DNA of 64,000 nucleotides, taken from NCBI RefSeq assembly GCF_004193775.1, contig NC_041004.1:6781309-6845308 (forward strand). Direction: 5' to 3'. The notes below the pieces were generated by a model. It searched no databases. It had not been told where the DNA came from and saw only the letters and a program-made list of their open reading frames with translations. Source of the DNA: Glycine soja. Its lineage: Eukaryota > Streptophyta > Magnoliopsida > Fabales > Fabaceae. Position 1 is the stretch's first letter, and every line of letters starts with the position of its first letter. The translations under genes were made by a program, and so were the position numbers. Shown here piece after piece: positions 35,220-46,032 of this stretch.

Positions 35220-36034
35220 GCACTGAAGTAAGCAGACACAGGGACAACTTCACAAAGGCTTGTACACTCCAAATATTGGCCATTGCCAACCATTACTCGA
35301 AGTGAGGTATCAATTGTTCGGCATGGTAAGCCCAACTGAGTTACCACCTAAGGTTGCACGAAGTTATGTGTGCTTCCTCCATCAACGAGGATGGTGACAC
35401 GGTGACCGGACAGGAGACCCGTTAGTCGCAAGGCTTCTGGTGCCAGATGGCCCGAGAATGAGTTCAAACTAACTTGATCCTGATATTGAGCCGGGCTGTC
35501 GAGCGGGTCAAGAGTCAGATTCGGGTAGGGTTCATCTTCCTCTGTGATAAGGAGAAGAACCCTAGAGGTGAAATGATGTCCTCTGTGGTACTTCTCGTCG
35601 CAAGTTAAACATAGTCTGCACTCTCGGCGCGAGGTTAACCCTTCGAGGGTCAGGCGCTTGACTGGCAGTGGTGGAGGGCGAGGAGGCTATGGCAAGTGCG
35701 GTGGAAGCGGATTGGAATGCAAAGGAATAGGGGCCAGTGGCGGCGGACGCGGATGGGACGGCGAACGACAGTCTGAGAGCTTCTCTTCCTGAAGGCGTGG
35801 TGTTGTGCTGTCGAACTGTGGTACTTCTAATTTCATCTTGTGATTGTTTGCAGGAACAACGTTGTGGGGGTGCAGAATTAGTATTGGGTTTGCATTTGAG
35901 ACCGGAATGGCAAGGGGAAATCGGTTCAGGAGTTCATCCATCTTTAGGTTCATGGAGTGCATGATATCACCGAGATGAGTGAGGACAGCCTCGATGTGAG
36001 TCAAGGACCCTTCGTGCTTGCTTGTGTCGGACAT
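35220..36034 (-). pseudogene. gypsy gag and aspartic protease region
   Basis: Gag N-terminus: MSDTSKHEGSLTHIEAVLTH, then MNLKMDELLNRFP and KLEVPQFDSTTP. A zinc-finger-like stretch follows at about 35630 (CRLCLTCDEKYHRGHHF), then the protease signature LVDGGSTHNFVQP at about 35400-35360, followed by a stop and LGLPCRTIDTSLRVMVGNGQ. The product would be the start of a retrotransposon polyprotein. Frames are broken between gag and protease, and a large part of gag is missing. Confidence 0.75.
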
Positions 36035-36246
36035 GGAAGGGGATTGGTGCTACGGAAATGGTTGTTGGTGGTTGGCTGTGTGATGGCAAGGGAAGGAGTG
36101 GTTCAGCGGATGGTGTGGGTTGGCATGGCTGGAGCTGGAAGGGCAGCCATGGAAGCTCCATTTGGCGAGTGGTGTGGGTGGTGGTAGTGGAAATTGGTAT
36201 GGCAGCCATGGAAGGCGGTCATGGTCTCTCAATGAAAGCACCAAAT

Positions 36247-36508
36247 TGTTAGGTGTAGGGAAAAAGCTAGCTAACTTCGAGGGTCAGTACCTCCAGAGTA
36301 TAAGGAAGAAGAAGAAGATAATTCAAGGTAAAGGGAAATTGGTATTTTCTTATGTCCTGCTTGCTTATTTTCATAGATATATATAGGGAATTCCAATAAG
36401 AAAATTATGCAAATTCTATCCAAAAGGGATATTCTACTAATAACAAATTTTGTAATTTTGTATGTGTGTCTGCCTCTGAGGGAGCACACACCACCAAGCA
36501 GGATTCGT
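36247..36508 (-). repeat. gypsy 5' LTR, part 1
   Basis: It starts (plus sense) at 'tgttaggtgtaggg' next to the primer-binding site. It is interrupted at 'ggattcgt' by the CACTA element and continues at 41516. Confidence 0.75.
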
Positions 36509-36523
36509 CACTACTAGGAAATA

Positions 36524-36950
36524 AAGTTTTTACATCGGTTATTTAAGACTTTCAACATCGGTTATTAACCGATGTTGAAAGTAATATCGTTAACATCGGT
36601 TTTTCAAAACCGATGTTAACTAATAAATACAACATCGGTTATTTAAATAACCGATGTTATATGATAAGAATTTTGAAAAAAAGGTTATAAATTTACATAT
36701 CAACATCGGTTTTTTAAATAACCGATGTTAACTAGCACTAACAACATTGGTTTTTTAAATAACCGATGTTAACTGGCACTAACAACATCGATTTTTTAAA
36801 TAACCGATGTTAACGACCACTAACAACATCGGTTTTTTAAATAACCGATGTTAACGACCACTAATAGCATCGATTTTTTAAATAACCGATGTTGTTAGTT
36901 CCAGTTAACATCAGTTTTTTAAATAACCGATGTTGTTAGTGCCAGTTAAC
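36524..36950. repeat. ACATCGGTT hairpin array, left end of CACTA
   Basis: About nine inverted pairs of the type acatcggtt...aaccgatgt, spaced about 50-60 bp. Confidence 0.9.
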
Positions 36951-37018
36951 ACCCTAGGGTCTGCACAAGAAATTACCATAAACTTTACTTGGATTTATCG
37001 GTTAAAGACCACCATAAC

Positions 37019-37190
37019 CAATAAATTAAGCTAAAATATGATGTTTTATAGATTATTCATGAAAAAAAGAGTTAGCAGTTTAGAAACAAATAAATTAAAT
37101 CTCAAACCAATAAATTAAGCTAAAATATGATGTTTTATAGATTATTCATGAAAAAAGAGTGAGCAGTTTAGAAACAAATAAATTAAATGT
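37019..37190. repeat. tandem duplication of about 86 bp
   Basis: 'aattaagctaaaatatgatg' through 'agaaacaaataaattaaat' occurs twice in direct order with few differences. Confidence 0.85.
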
Positions 37191-38470
37191 CAGATGGACT
37201 AGGTAAATCTGTTATCACCTTTGGAAATTGAGCTTCAGCAATGGCTTGAAAATGCTCCAACTCTTTTCTGTCTAGAAGAAATATAACTTATAAGACTCTA
37301 TACTAACAAGAAGAAATAATGAGTAAAGAGCATATTGATAACGTTTCTCATTTTTCTCATTGTATAACTCAAGCTAATTCAATTAATTGAATCGAAAAAC
37401 TCTAGTTCTTAAAAAGGGACCCTTCCTTCGCAAAAAATAAAAATAAAGAGGGGCCTTTCACCTTTCTAATGGAAGTCTCTACCCTCGATCCCCATTTACG
37501 AATAATTTATTTTCATAGGACTTTCTCCCTTCTCTTTCAAAAAAAAAAGAAAGAAAAAGACAAAGAAACTAATAATAAAAATATTTTTTATTTAATTAAA
37601 GAGAAAATAAAAATAAAAATTTGAATTTTTCTTTCATTCTAATTTTTCTCTCCTTTCCATTTTCTTTCCATTGAACCAGAGTTAATAGCACAAAGCGTGA
37701 ACAAAAGAAGCTACCGTGAAGGCGTGGAGCTATTTGTTTCCCATTCCATTATTACTTTCATATAAATAAATGTTATGAGTCAATACCCCCAACTCCACTC
37801 TTTTGAATAAGCATAAGCATTTTCCACTAGGCCTATGATCGGGAGTAGTTTAGTTTTGGGAATCTTATGATTATAATATTCTTTCCTTTTTTTTTTGTTC
37901 ATTTGTCAATGAGTATTTTTTTATTTTTGTTTACCTATCTATTTAAAAGTCAAAGAAAATATTTTCCATCTAGTCTTATAAATTAGACCATTCAAACCAA
38001 TTTATAAGTATTTATTTAATTTGGTTAATAATATTAAATTTGTCAATAATTTATATAATCTTTTTGTCAAAATTACTTTTATAATTATTGACAATCCATT
38101 CTTGTAATTTGTTTCTATCTAATTAATTATATACGTTGCTTATAAAAAAAAATATACCTCCACTTAAATAATGATTTTCTTTTTGCATTCTATAAGAAGA
38201 GGCAAAGTGAATGATAGTTTAATATATCTAATGATCTTTTCCAATCTTCACAATAAAAAGTCTAAAAGAAATACTGCAACCATGGAAGAAGAAGAGGTGT
38301 GTCTCCATGATGTTAACTACTAAGGTTCTATATATGCAAAATATATACATACTTGAGGGCTGTATATAGTAATATATAATGGCTAAGTGTAAGTTTGTTT
38401 ACGAATCTTAGTCTAAAATTAAATAATGAAAAAACAATACGCAGTTGGAAGTGTGTGATTAATGAAAAAA
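37191..38470. other. CACTA cargo, mostly unrecognised
   Basis: On the minus strand near 37300-37190 is an open stretch ending 'ELEHFQAIAEAQFPKVITDL' then PSPSDI and a stop. It looks like a real protein C-terminus but was not identified. The rest is AT-rich. Confidence 0.4.
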
Positions 38471-38479
38471 TTACTAACT

Positions 38480-38592
38480 AAATTGCCACTCTCGAAGGCC
38501 CTGCATACTTTCGGGATTCAATTTCTTAATAGCAACCATGATTCCAGAACCAGCTTTGGTCGGTGCCAGTGTCTTCTCATCCAACCATTATT
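38480..38592 (-). pseudogene. receptor-like cytoplasmic kinase exon fragment
   Basis: The minus strand reads [20 protein letters not shown], then [16 protein letters not shown]. This matches the start of the kinase domain in plant RLCK subfamily VII (PBS1/APK1-like), including the VAIKK lysine of subdomain II. Only one exon's worth remains and the flanks are not kinase. Confidence 0.7.
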
Positions 38593-39255
38593 TTCCGTAA
38601 AGTTAAATTCTGATGTTGTAATCAATATTTAAGGGTAGGAAATGACTTCATCATGAATAGATATCTCATAAATAATAACTGACATAATAATAGATCAACA
38701 AAGAGAAAATCAAAATTTTCTTCTTTTAATTCAAAAAGATCAACTTATTTATATGCATAACAAATAAATTATAACCGACATGATATCAGATCAACAATGC
38801 ATAAATCAAAATTCATTTTATTTTAATACAAAAATCTCAATGCTTTAAGAAAAAATAGGACGCAAAAGAACATAGTATTGTAACTAAGAACCTAAAAACT
38901 AAATGCCCTTTTGACTTAACATTAATTTGCTTTCACCAGGCTCTCATAACACAACAAATGAGAACAAACTACATGGCAACTTCTTTTTACATTCGAAAGA
39001 TAAGAATGTCAGAAGTACAATAATAAAGCGCAAGAGCAGGAGAGAAACACTTGTCCCTTGAATGTAATGGTATAGCTCAAGATCTGATTATTTGCATATA
39101 AATAAGAGTCCAAATGGAATAAAGCCCAAGATTTTAAACTACAAAAATTCAATCAAGCATTGAGGACAAAAAGTAATTAAAAGCTGAATATAGTGATAAT
39201 AAAAACTGATGAGCTTCCTTAAAAGTCCCAAATAAAAATTAAATCCAGTAACCTC

Positions 39256-39724
39256 TGTTGGGGAGATTCGAGGGGTACACCTGTGGACCACGAGCCACCA
39301 CATAAGGAAGCTTGACACCACACTCTAACCCAAAACTTTAAGGCTCAAGTTTATGGGTCTTCTCCTCACTTATATGGTGTTCAACCTTTCCACTTCTACC
39401 CGATGTGGGACTTCACCTCACACTTGTACTCAACACATCTCCCCCTCAAGTGTGAGTCTCTTTCACATGGTAGTCTCCCCCTCTAGCGGAAGTCTTTTAT
39501 CATCCACGAGTATAGCCATGGCCACCTGCGGTACTTGCCCTGCCCGCTAGTCATTCTGGCCACCCCGCTTCACCTGCGGGGCACGCTGTACCGCTAGCCA
39601 TTCTGGCCACGCGGTACTTGCATACTCGTCTGAGCTGGTCATCAACTTGAACCATCGGCTCTGATACCAATTGTTGGGGAGATTCGAGGGGTACACCTGT
39701 GGACCACGAGCCACCACATAAGGA
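39256..39724 (-). mobile_element. TRIM-like miniature LTR retrotransposon, 5' LTR truncated
   Basis: A 180-bp LTR (39256-39435; minus sense TGTTGAGTAC...CCCCAACA) is followed in minus-sense order by a purine tract (GAGGGGGAGATG, 39447-39436), a short non-coding interior and a primer-binding site TGGTATCAGAGCC (39669-39657). A 53-bp remnant of the other LTR lies at 39672-39724. There is no coding region. It is nested inside the CACTA element. Confidence 0.8.
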
Positions 39725-41230
39725 GACCAAACCCCTCCCCCCCTCAAAGAGAGAGAAAGGGAAGAAGAGTACTGCATAACTTTTTCCCCCCAAACCCTAA
39801 ACTTGCTTAGCTGCTTTAACCTCATCTAGAGTCGCGCAAAAGGCAATGAGAACAACAAACAGAATTAAACAAGCACAACCTTAATCATTTGTTTAGAATT
39901 GTAGATGCTAATAGAATTACTTTTTATGATTAACCAGAAAAACATACATGAGGTTTCAGGAAAACCACTCTAACCCCGCCACTGTTTGGTAACAATTAGG
40001 AAAACATAAATAATTCCATAAAAAAACAAAACACATCCAATCGAACACAGAACATGGAAAGAAAAAGTGAGGTGTGTGTGCAGCGAAATCGGTAACTAAG
40101 AAAAAAAAACTGACCTAGCAAAGCTGTGAGTGCTACTGCGACGACGGAGAAACTGACCAAAAGCGAACCTCTGTGTGCTGTGAGGTTTAGGGTTTAGCGT
40201 AAACTTGTGCTCTCAATCTAGTTTTTTGTTGGCGTGTTTTGTTCCTCTTGAGTGTGTCGTGGTTACCAGACCTAATATGCTCTTCCTCTTCTCAAACTTA
40301 GTTCGTGAATTAAAATTTAAAGTTTTATTAAGTAAATCTAAAAAAATATATTTAATTGAGTATTAAAATAACTTTTGACAAAAAAAATTCATCACTATTT
40401 AAATATAATTCTTTTTCTTTGTTTCTTCTTTCCTAAATAATTTTTTTTATTGAATTTATTAACAAAAAATTCACATAATTAACAAATGAGATTAACAATA
40501 ATAAAAAAATGACAAATGTAATAAAAGCAAATTACATGTGGATTATAATTAACTCTAAATTTAAAGACTTAAAACATAATTTTCATGTCTCATGAAAATA
40601 TTTTTTTTTGTTCTGAAAAATTTGTTTAAAAATAATGAAAATATCATTTTTTTTTAAATCCTACAAATATACAAGATAACTATAATTATTTAAATTAAAC
40701 CACTGCAACATATATTTTTAATAAATCAAATTAATATATACAAATACTTTAATTTACTTTAAATTTAAAGATAATTTGATAATATAAATATAGTAGGATT
40801 TCATAGAATTTTTAAACAATATTCTCCATTTACCTTTTTAAGAAGAAAAAAACTAATTTTTTATTTTTATAATAATTAAATAAAAATATATTAATAATAA
40901 ATTTTAATTTTTTTACGATATAATTGTTTTTACCAACATTCTATAAAAATTCTATAAAAGTTAAACTCTATTATTAAAAACAGCTTTTTTTTTATTTTCA
41001 AATGAACTAATATCAAATAATTTATATAAATGTGTGTTATATTTAAATGATAATCATGAAATAATAAAATTAAAATTACGAAATTTATTTTAAAAATTTA
41101 GTTTAATTTTTAAATGCTTACTTTTTGAATTTATTATTGTTTATTAATTATTATATTTTTTAATTAAAATACAATTAATAACGCAATATATGATTTTTTT
41201 AAAATATACAAATAATTCAAAAAAAGAGTT
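39725..41230. other. CACTA cargo: promoter/leader-like piece with telo-box, then AT-rich DNA
   Basis: 40080-40215 read on the minus strand has CGCTAAACCCTAAACC (telo-box, AAACCCTAA), then 'AGTTTCTCCGTCGTCGCAGT' and a donor-like GCTAG|GTCAG. This is the look of a translation-related gene's 5' leader. A second 'aaaccctaaac' sits at 39791. No coding exon follows. 40270-41230 is AT-rich with nothing recognised. Confidence 0.4.
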
Positions 41231-41233
41231 TAT

Positions 41234-41490
41234 ATTAACATCGGTTATTTGAAAATCGATGTCGTTAAGCACTTACAACATCGGTTTTCAAATAACCGAT
41301 GTTAAAACTGAATTATTTTAACATCGATTATTTAAAAACCGATGTCATTTAACACTTACAACATCAGTTTTCAAATAACCGATGTTAAAATCACACTATA
41401 TTCAGTTTTAACATCGGTTATTTGAAAACTGATGTTGTAAGTGCTTAACGACATTGGTTTTCAAATAATCGATGTTAATAGGACGATGTT
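41234..41490. repeat. ACATCGGTT hairpin array, right end of CACTA
   Basis: About six inverted pairs, such as acatcggttatttgaaaatc/gatgtc. Confidence 0.9.
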
Positions 41491-41512
41491 AAAATTCATT
41501 TTTTTAGTTGTG

Positions 41513-41678
41513 CGTGCTGGTTTTGCTGATTCATTATTCCAATTATGCCCTTATACGTAGTCTACAAGGTAAGCTGGCTTAACCACCCCTTCTCTTGGTC
41601 TCTTCTCCCTTTTGCACCCTTATTGTTGTTGTTTCCCCTGTTTCTGGTTTAGTGGGCTTGCTCGTATCATTTGTATCA
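41513..41678 (-). repeat. gypsy 5' LTR, part 2
   Basis: It starts with the CACTA target duplication cgt, then 'gctggttttgctgattcatt', and is colinear with 34133-34296. Confidence 0.75.
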
Positions 41679-41699
41679 TCCAGCTACATTAATCTATCA

Positions 41700-42260
41700 G
41701 CATGGTGACCACATTGGTCTGGTGATGTTGATTTGTCTTCATTTGAGGTGTCAAAGGGCATAGAAAAATTTGTTGTCAATCTTAAAGAATAGACATGTTC
41801 TTGTAGAAACTAGGTGTTAACTAGAATTCCATGCACTCATTCAATAGCATGCATGTGGATCGATGGTGCTGAACTTGAACTTAGTGTAATTTCTTATTAC
41901 AAGTCTTGTTTTCTATAATTGTTATATTGTTAATTTGTTGTTTTATGGTAATTGTTTTGAATTGAATATGTTTTATTTTTCACTTGACAAGAAATCTACT
42001 ATTTTGGCAACATATTCATTTATTGTCTATCCGTGTAATGGACCAAACTTATGGCCTCCTTTACAAACACTAGTGATGCTTCCACTAGTAATGAGGATAG
42101 CTCTTGGAAGACCAAAGAAATCAAGGAACAAGAGAAATGATGAGTCTAGGAATAGCTTCAAGCTGCCAAGATAGTCAAAATCAATTGTTTGTAAAAAATG
42201 TGGAAAAATTGGTCACAACAAAGGACATGTAAAAGAAAGACAACTACATATAGGAACATT
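41700..42260 (+). pseudogene. MULE transposase C-terminal remnant, second copy
   Basis: It starts inside the core at the codons for HGDHIG, keeps the SWIM region and the segment 'NGPNLWPPLQTLVMLPLVM'. It has a TAG at about 42172 before the zinc knuckle (CKKCGKIGHNKGH). Everything upstream was cut off at the segment breakpoint. Confidence 0.8.
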
Positions 42261-44254
42261 CCAAAATGGAGTAATAAGGTAATTTGCCTTCAATATGTGT
42301 TTTTCATTGCATTCAATAGAGTTTGTGACTTTAACCATTCTTATAATATTTGTGTTCAATAGTAACAGAACTTGAAGAGACGAATGACATCTCCACCAAT
42401 GTAGTAACAAAGAAACAAAAGAATGTTTCATGTACAAGTGGGATCACATGTGTAGGAATTCAAGGAGGTGATAGTACCAATCAAACACAAGAATCACAAA
42501 TTAGTTAAGGGATTCGACAAGTAGGACTTGGGCACAAATGGATTATTAGTTTAAGTTTTTAGGATGCAGAACTTGTATATTTTTTGGCTCTATTCAATGA
42601 GGCTTTGTAATGCACTCTTTATCCAATTAATTATTCAGTTTATGTTTAACTAATTGTTTAAGGAGGCTATGTAATGCACTCTTGTGTAATCATTTTTGTT
42701 GTTTAGTTCAAGTTACTGCTTTGTTTAGTTCAGGTTTCTGTCTCTATTTTGTTCTTAAATTTCAAGTTAAATCTATGTTTTCTAGTGAAAACAAACCACT
42801 AACAAGTACGCAGAGTACAAAAAACCAACTTATCACCATTTTTCCAATTTGTCCAATTAGGCTTTTGGAACTTGCTTTTAACTTATCACCATTTGTACAA
42901 AAAAAATAGCTGCACAAACAACTAACGAAACACAATTTGTCAAATTTAAGTGAAAACAAATTTCAAAGTTGAATACCAAATCAATACCAAACTTCAAAAC
43001 CAATGAAATCTTCTTTCATTAACATAATTCAGCAATTACAGTGGGCGTACAAAAAACCAACTTATCACCGTTACTTTCAAACTAAACCATTAGAGTGGGC
43101 AGAGTACAAAAAACCAAATTACCACCAATAAATCACATTACCCTACAACATAATAAAAACACCAACAAGCAAACACAGACCCAAGAAAAAACCAATCCAA
43201 TTCCTAAAAATTTTCCCTTCATCTTCATGTCATTGATCTTGGTTTGCAAATCTTTTTCCCCCAAGTTCAATTCATCAACCTTCTTCATCAATGCTACAAT
43301 GATCCTCTTTTGACAACTGTTCACAACTAGATCGTGCCACTCAAAATAATTACACAATTTCCTATCTGTAACCTACATGCCCAAAATAACCAGAAATAGT
43401 CAACAAATAAACCATAACATAACCCACGATATACATTATTCCTTACCTTATATAGACCACAACCATAAAAAGCTTCCATGAATTATCCTCAGTCCACGAT
43501 GTCACCAACGGAGCCTCTACGTTACACAAACACATCACGCGACTTCGGGGCTCTGAGGTGTACGATGAGGAACTCCTTTCCATGGGAATAACGTTGATGA
43601 TGACATGTTTCAGGCGACAACCATGTTTTTCAACCACCACCTCTGACACCCAAACAGAACAACACTCTTGCTTCTAAAAACCAACTAGACAACAACAGCG
43701 AGGCAAAAAGCTTACGGGTTTGTGATTTCCACAACCTAGAAGGTTAGCGATTTTCCTTAAAGAAACGAACCAGGCAGCGAAGAACAAGAAACGAACCCAT
43801 AAGGGTGCTTCAGGGGTTGTGATTGCCCGTGAAATCATGCGACAACTTGGAGATCACCTCGAAGAATCCATAAGCTTCGTGAGCTTCGTGGTTGCCATTG
43901 GCCGCAAAACGTTTTAGGGATTTCGTGATATGAGGCTTTTAGGTTTTAGGGTTAACGTAAAATAAAATTTACCACACTCAGTTAAAAATTGCAAATCGTT
44001 TGACGGACTCCTTAGATGTTGACACGTGTCAATCAACGTAAGTTGCTAACGGTCAACGTTCAAATCTGGATTTGGGGATCAAGATTACATGATTGTATAA
44101 AAAAAAAGGAGGACAAAATGTGTCAATAATTTTAAAGGGAGACCAAAATTAAAATTAGAGACAACTAAGGGAACCAAATTTGCAATCTTGCCAAATAAAT
44201 AACCAAACTGGACAAAAGTGAAAATATAAAGGACGAAATATGCCTTTGAGCCTA
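42261..44254. mobile_element. MULE tail, second copy
   Basis: Colinear with 2700-4671, including the terminal 'ggacgaaatatgcctttgag'. It carries the second GRF-finger gene. Confidence 0.7.
43133..43649 (-). CDS. GRF-type zinc-finger protein, second copy, two exons, 143 aa
   Basis: Exon 1 is 43649-43447 and exon 2 is 43361-43133, with the same splice signals as the first copy (AAG|GTAAGG; AGATAG|G). The joined frame is open and the same length. It reads CLCNVEAPLVTSWTEDN, then LCNYFEWHDLV, a helix (VDELNLGEKDLQTKI) and the same hydrophobic C-terminus (LVFSWVCVCLLVFLLCC). The zinc Cys after the WTEDN motif is again absent. Substitutions between the copies are scattered and none breaks the frame. 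Function unknown. Confidence 0.55.
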
Positions 44255-45255
44255 AAATATTTCAAAGTTGCATATACAAGGATCTATTTTTTCCCTAATA
44301 AATCACATTAGTAGTTGCAAACTGAAATGGATTCGTTGTGCTACGACAAGTAAAGGCTAAAAATATGTAGATAAATGAACAATCGAAATGAAAATTTCAC
44401 TATGAGCTAGACAATAAATATGACAAGCAAGTTTAATTTTTATTTGTACAACAGCTAACATTAACAGATTAATCAAATCACAATATTGGCAACATGCTCT
44501 AGTGTGGCAAGAATGAAAAAAAAGAAAAAACTCAACCTGCTAACTAATTAAATATTTAACGAAGCCCTGGGAAAACACAAAAGTCTTCCTTCGAATTGTA
44601 AACGTTAGGAAAATTTAGATCAGCAAAAAAGTCTAGCACACAAAATCTTTATTTCACCATTTAATTTTTGCATTTTTCAAATGTTAGATAGGATATAACC
44701 ACTGTTTGTGTCTTGTAGTGGGTTTGATGTAAGATGCTTAACACTTTGGTATTTCTTATACCCTGTTTTACAGTATATTTACATTTTTTTAAAAAAATAT
44801 ATCAATGTACCACGGTAGCACTAATGATTGTAATTTTCTATGAATTTAGGGTTACCTAACACCATTTCAAAATGTTCTCTCGAAGTTCACATGTTCCCAA
44901 TAATCACTGAGTGGTGATGTTTTCACATTTTAATATTTCAAACATCACATCAACAACTTTTATTTCTCTTTGTCTTCCTTTCACATTGTGTCATATATCA
45001 TACTTATATTTTTTTTTCTCAATCTCCCTAGATGTGTACTAGCATTTGAGTATTAAAATATATTTTTCCTTTATTTTTTAATAAAAACCAAGGTCAAGTG
45101 ATGTTTCCATCTTCCTTCTGTTAAATGAGCAATAGTAAAGTCATCCCTAGCAAGCTGGCCGAAGCATCAATTCAACGTCAGTAATTGCTATACAGTGGTA
45201 TTTTTCATTTTCGGTCAAAGATAAGGTGCAGAAGAATGAATTATGCCAGAAGATA

Positions 45256-45327
<72 letters not shown>

Positions 45328-45369
45328 CTTTTTTCTTTTTCTTTCTAGTCACATTGTGCTTCCTTTAGT
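44255..45369 (-). pseudogene. second copy of the F-box/DUF295-like relic, with (TA)n
   Basis: It repeats 4672-5750 with further small indels, so the open stretches are shorter. No independent evidence for function. Confidence 0.3.
45256..45325. repeat. (TA)n microsatellite, expanded
   Basis: About 35 TA units, against about 15 at the homologous site in copy 1. A plus-strand open frame through it is repeat read-through. Confidence 0.95.
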
Positions 45370-45780
45370 GTGATATTCAAGATAAGATTGCAGAGACAAA
45401 GAACGACCCAGAAATTGTTCGAATTAATGGAAAATTCCTCTTCCAGTGGAGCTTCTCGAATGAAATTTGTTCTTTATCTTTTTCTCCTATTTATTTCCAG
45501 ATTGATGGATGTAGCATCAAAGCAAATGCCGACAGATAACGTTCCTCAGATAAAGTATGATGTCTTTATAAACTTTAGGAGCAGGACATCCGTCACGGTT
45601 ATCTTTGTTATTTGACCGAGGCTTTCCATCAAAAGAAAATACATGCCTTTATTTGTAAATGATAAACTTGAGAAAGGAGATGAAATATAACCATCACTTG
45701 TTGGAGCAATTCAGGCATGGATCATTGATTTCGTTGGCTATATTCTCCGAAAACTATACTTCTTCACGTTGGTATACGTA
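45370..45780 (+). pseudogene. TIR-domain relic, second copy
   Basis: The same N-terminus as at 5753 (MENSSSSGASRMKF; IKYDVFINFRS) and the same frame loss. This copy continues after '[10 protein letters not shown]' with a stop, then SLVGAIQ and, one frame over, GSLISLAIFSENYTSSRW, the TIR stretch that copy 1 lost. It ends at 'cacgttggtatacg', where a CACTACAAGG-type element end (45782) begins. Confidence 0.75.
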
Positions 45781-45781
45781 T

Positions 45782-45915
45782 CACTACAAGGAAAGTTACC
45801 TATAGTGATAGAGAAAAAAATATCACTATAGGCATAATATACATATACACACAATTTTAGTGTCAATTTTAAATGGGATTCAACAACATAAATTATGTGT
45901 CACTATAGCCTATGC
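45782..45915. mobile_element. CACTACAAGG-type element fragment
   Basis: It begins 'cactacaaggaaagttacct' with 'atagtgatag' and 'atcactatagg' subterminal words, as in small CACTA derivatives. No opposite terminus was found, so it is truncated. Confidence 0.45.
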
Positions 45916-46032
45916 CTATACATTTAAAAGTTATGAGAATTGACTTAAGAACATATCCCAACAGATTTGTGTGTCACTATAACCTATATCTAAATTATGC
46001 AAAATAGTTTTAATTCATTTAATATTATATAC

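Larger units (their letters stand above)
36509..41512. mobile_element. CACTA element, non-autonomous, 5,004 bp, with precise ends
   Basis: It begins CACTACTAGG and ends TTTAGTTGTG (reverse CACAACTAAA). A 3-bp TSD 'cgt' flanks it (36506-36508, 41513-41515). The uninterrupted target is visible in the sister LTR of the same gypsy element (ggattcgtgctg, about 34127). Subterminal hairpin arrays of ACATCGGTT/AACCGATGT fill both ends. No transposase is present. The cargo includes a kinase exon, a telo-box promoter-like stretch and a nested miniature LTR element. Confidence 0.92.
33997..41678 (-). mobile_element. Ty3/gypsy-type element carrying host gene fragments, interrupted by a CACTA element
   Basis: On the minus strand the 5' LTR is 41678-41516 plus 36508-36247, split by the CACTA element. 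Then come a primer-binding-like site TGGTGCTTTCATTGAGAG (36243-36226), gag (36034-35687), zinc finger and aspartic protease (about 35640-35220), an HSP70 piece, a PPR piece, the end of pol (LEDKVYFQG, about 34360-34300) and the truncated 3' LTR (34296-33997). Integrase and most of pol have been replaced by the host fragments. Both LTRs share 'ccaaaagggatattctacta' and 'gtagtctacaaggtaagctg'. Copy 2 of the duplicated segment starts 22 bp beyond its right end. Confidence 0.7.

Noticed and set aside
35737..36386. Several overlapping Gly/Trp-rich plus-strand frames
   Set aside because: They are shadows of the minus-strand gypsy gag region, which has unusual base composition.
45185..45373. 62-aa frame with a long Tyr-Ile run
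   Set aside because: It reads through the (TA)n microsatellite.
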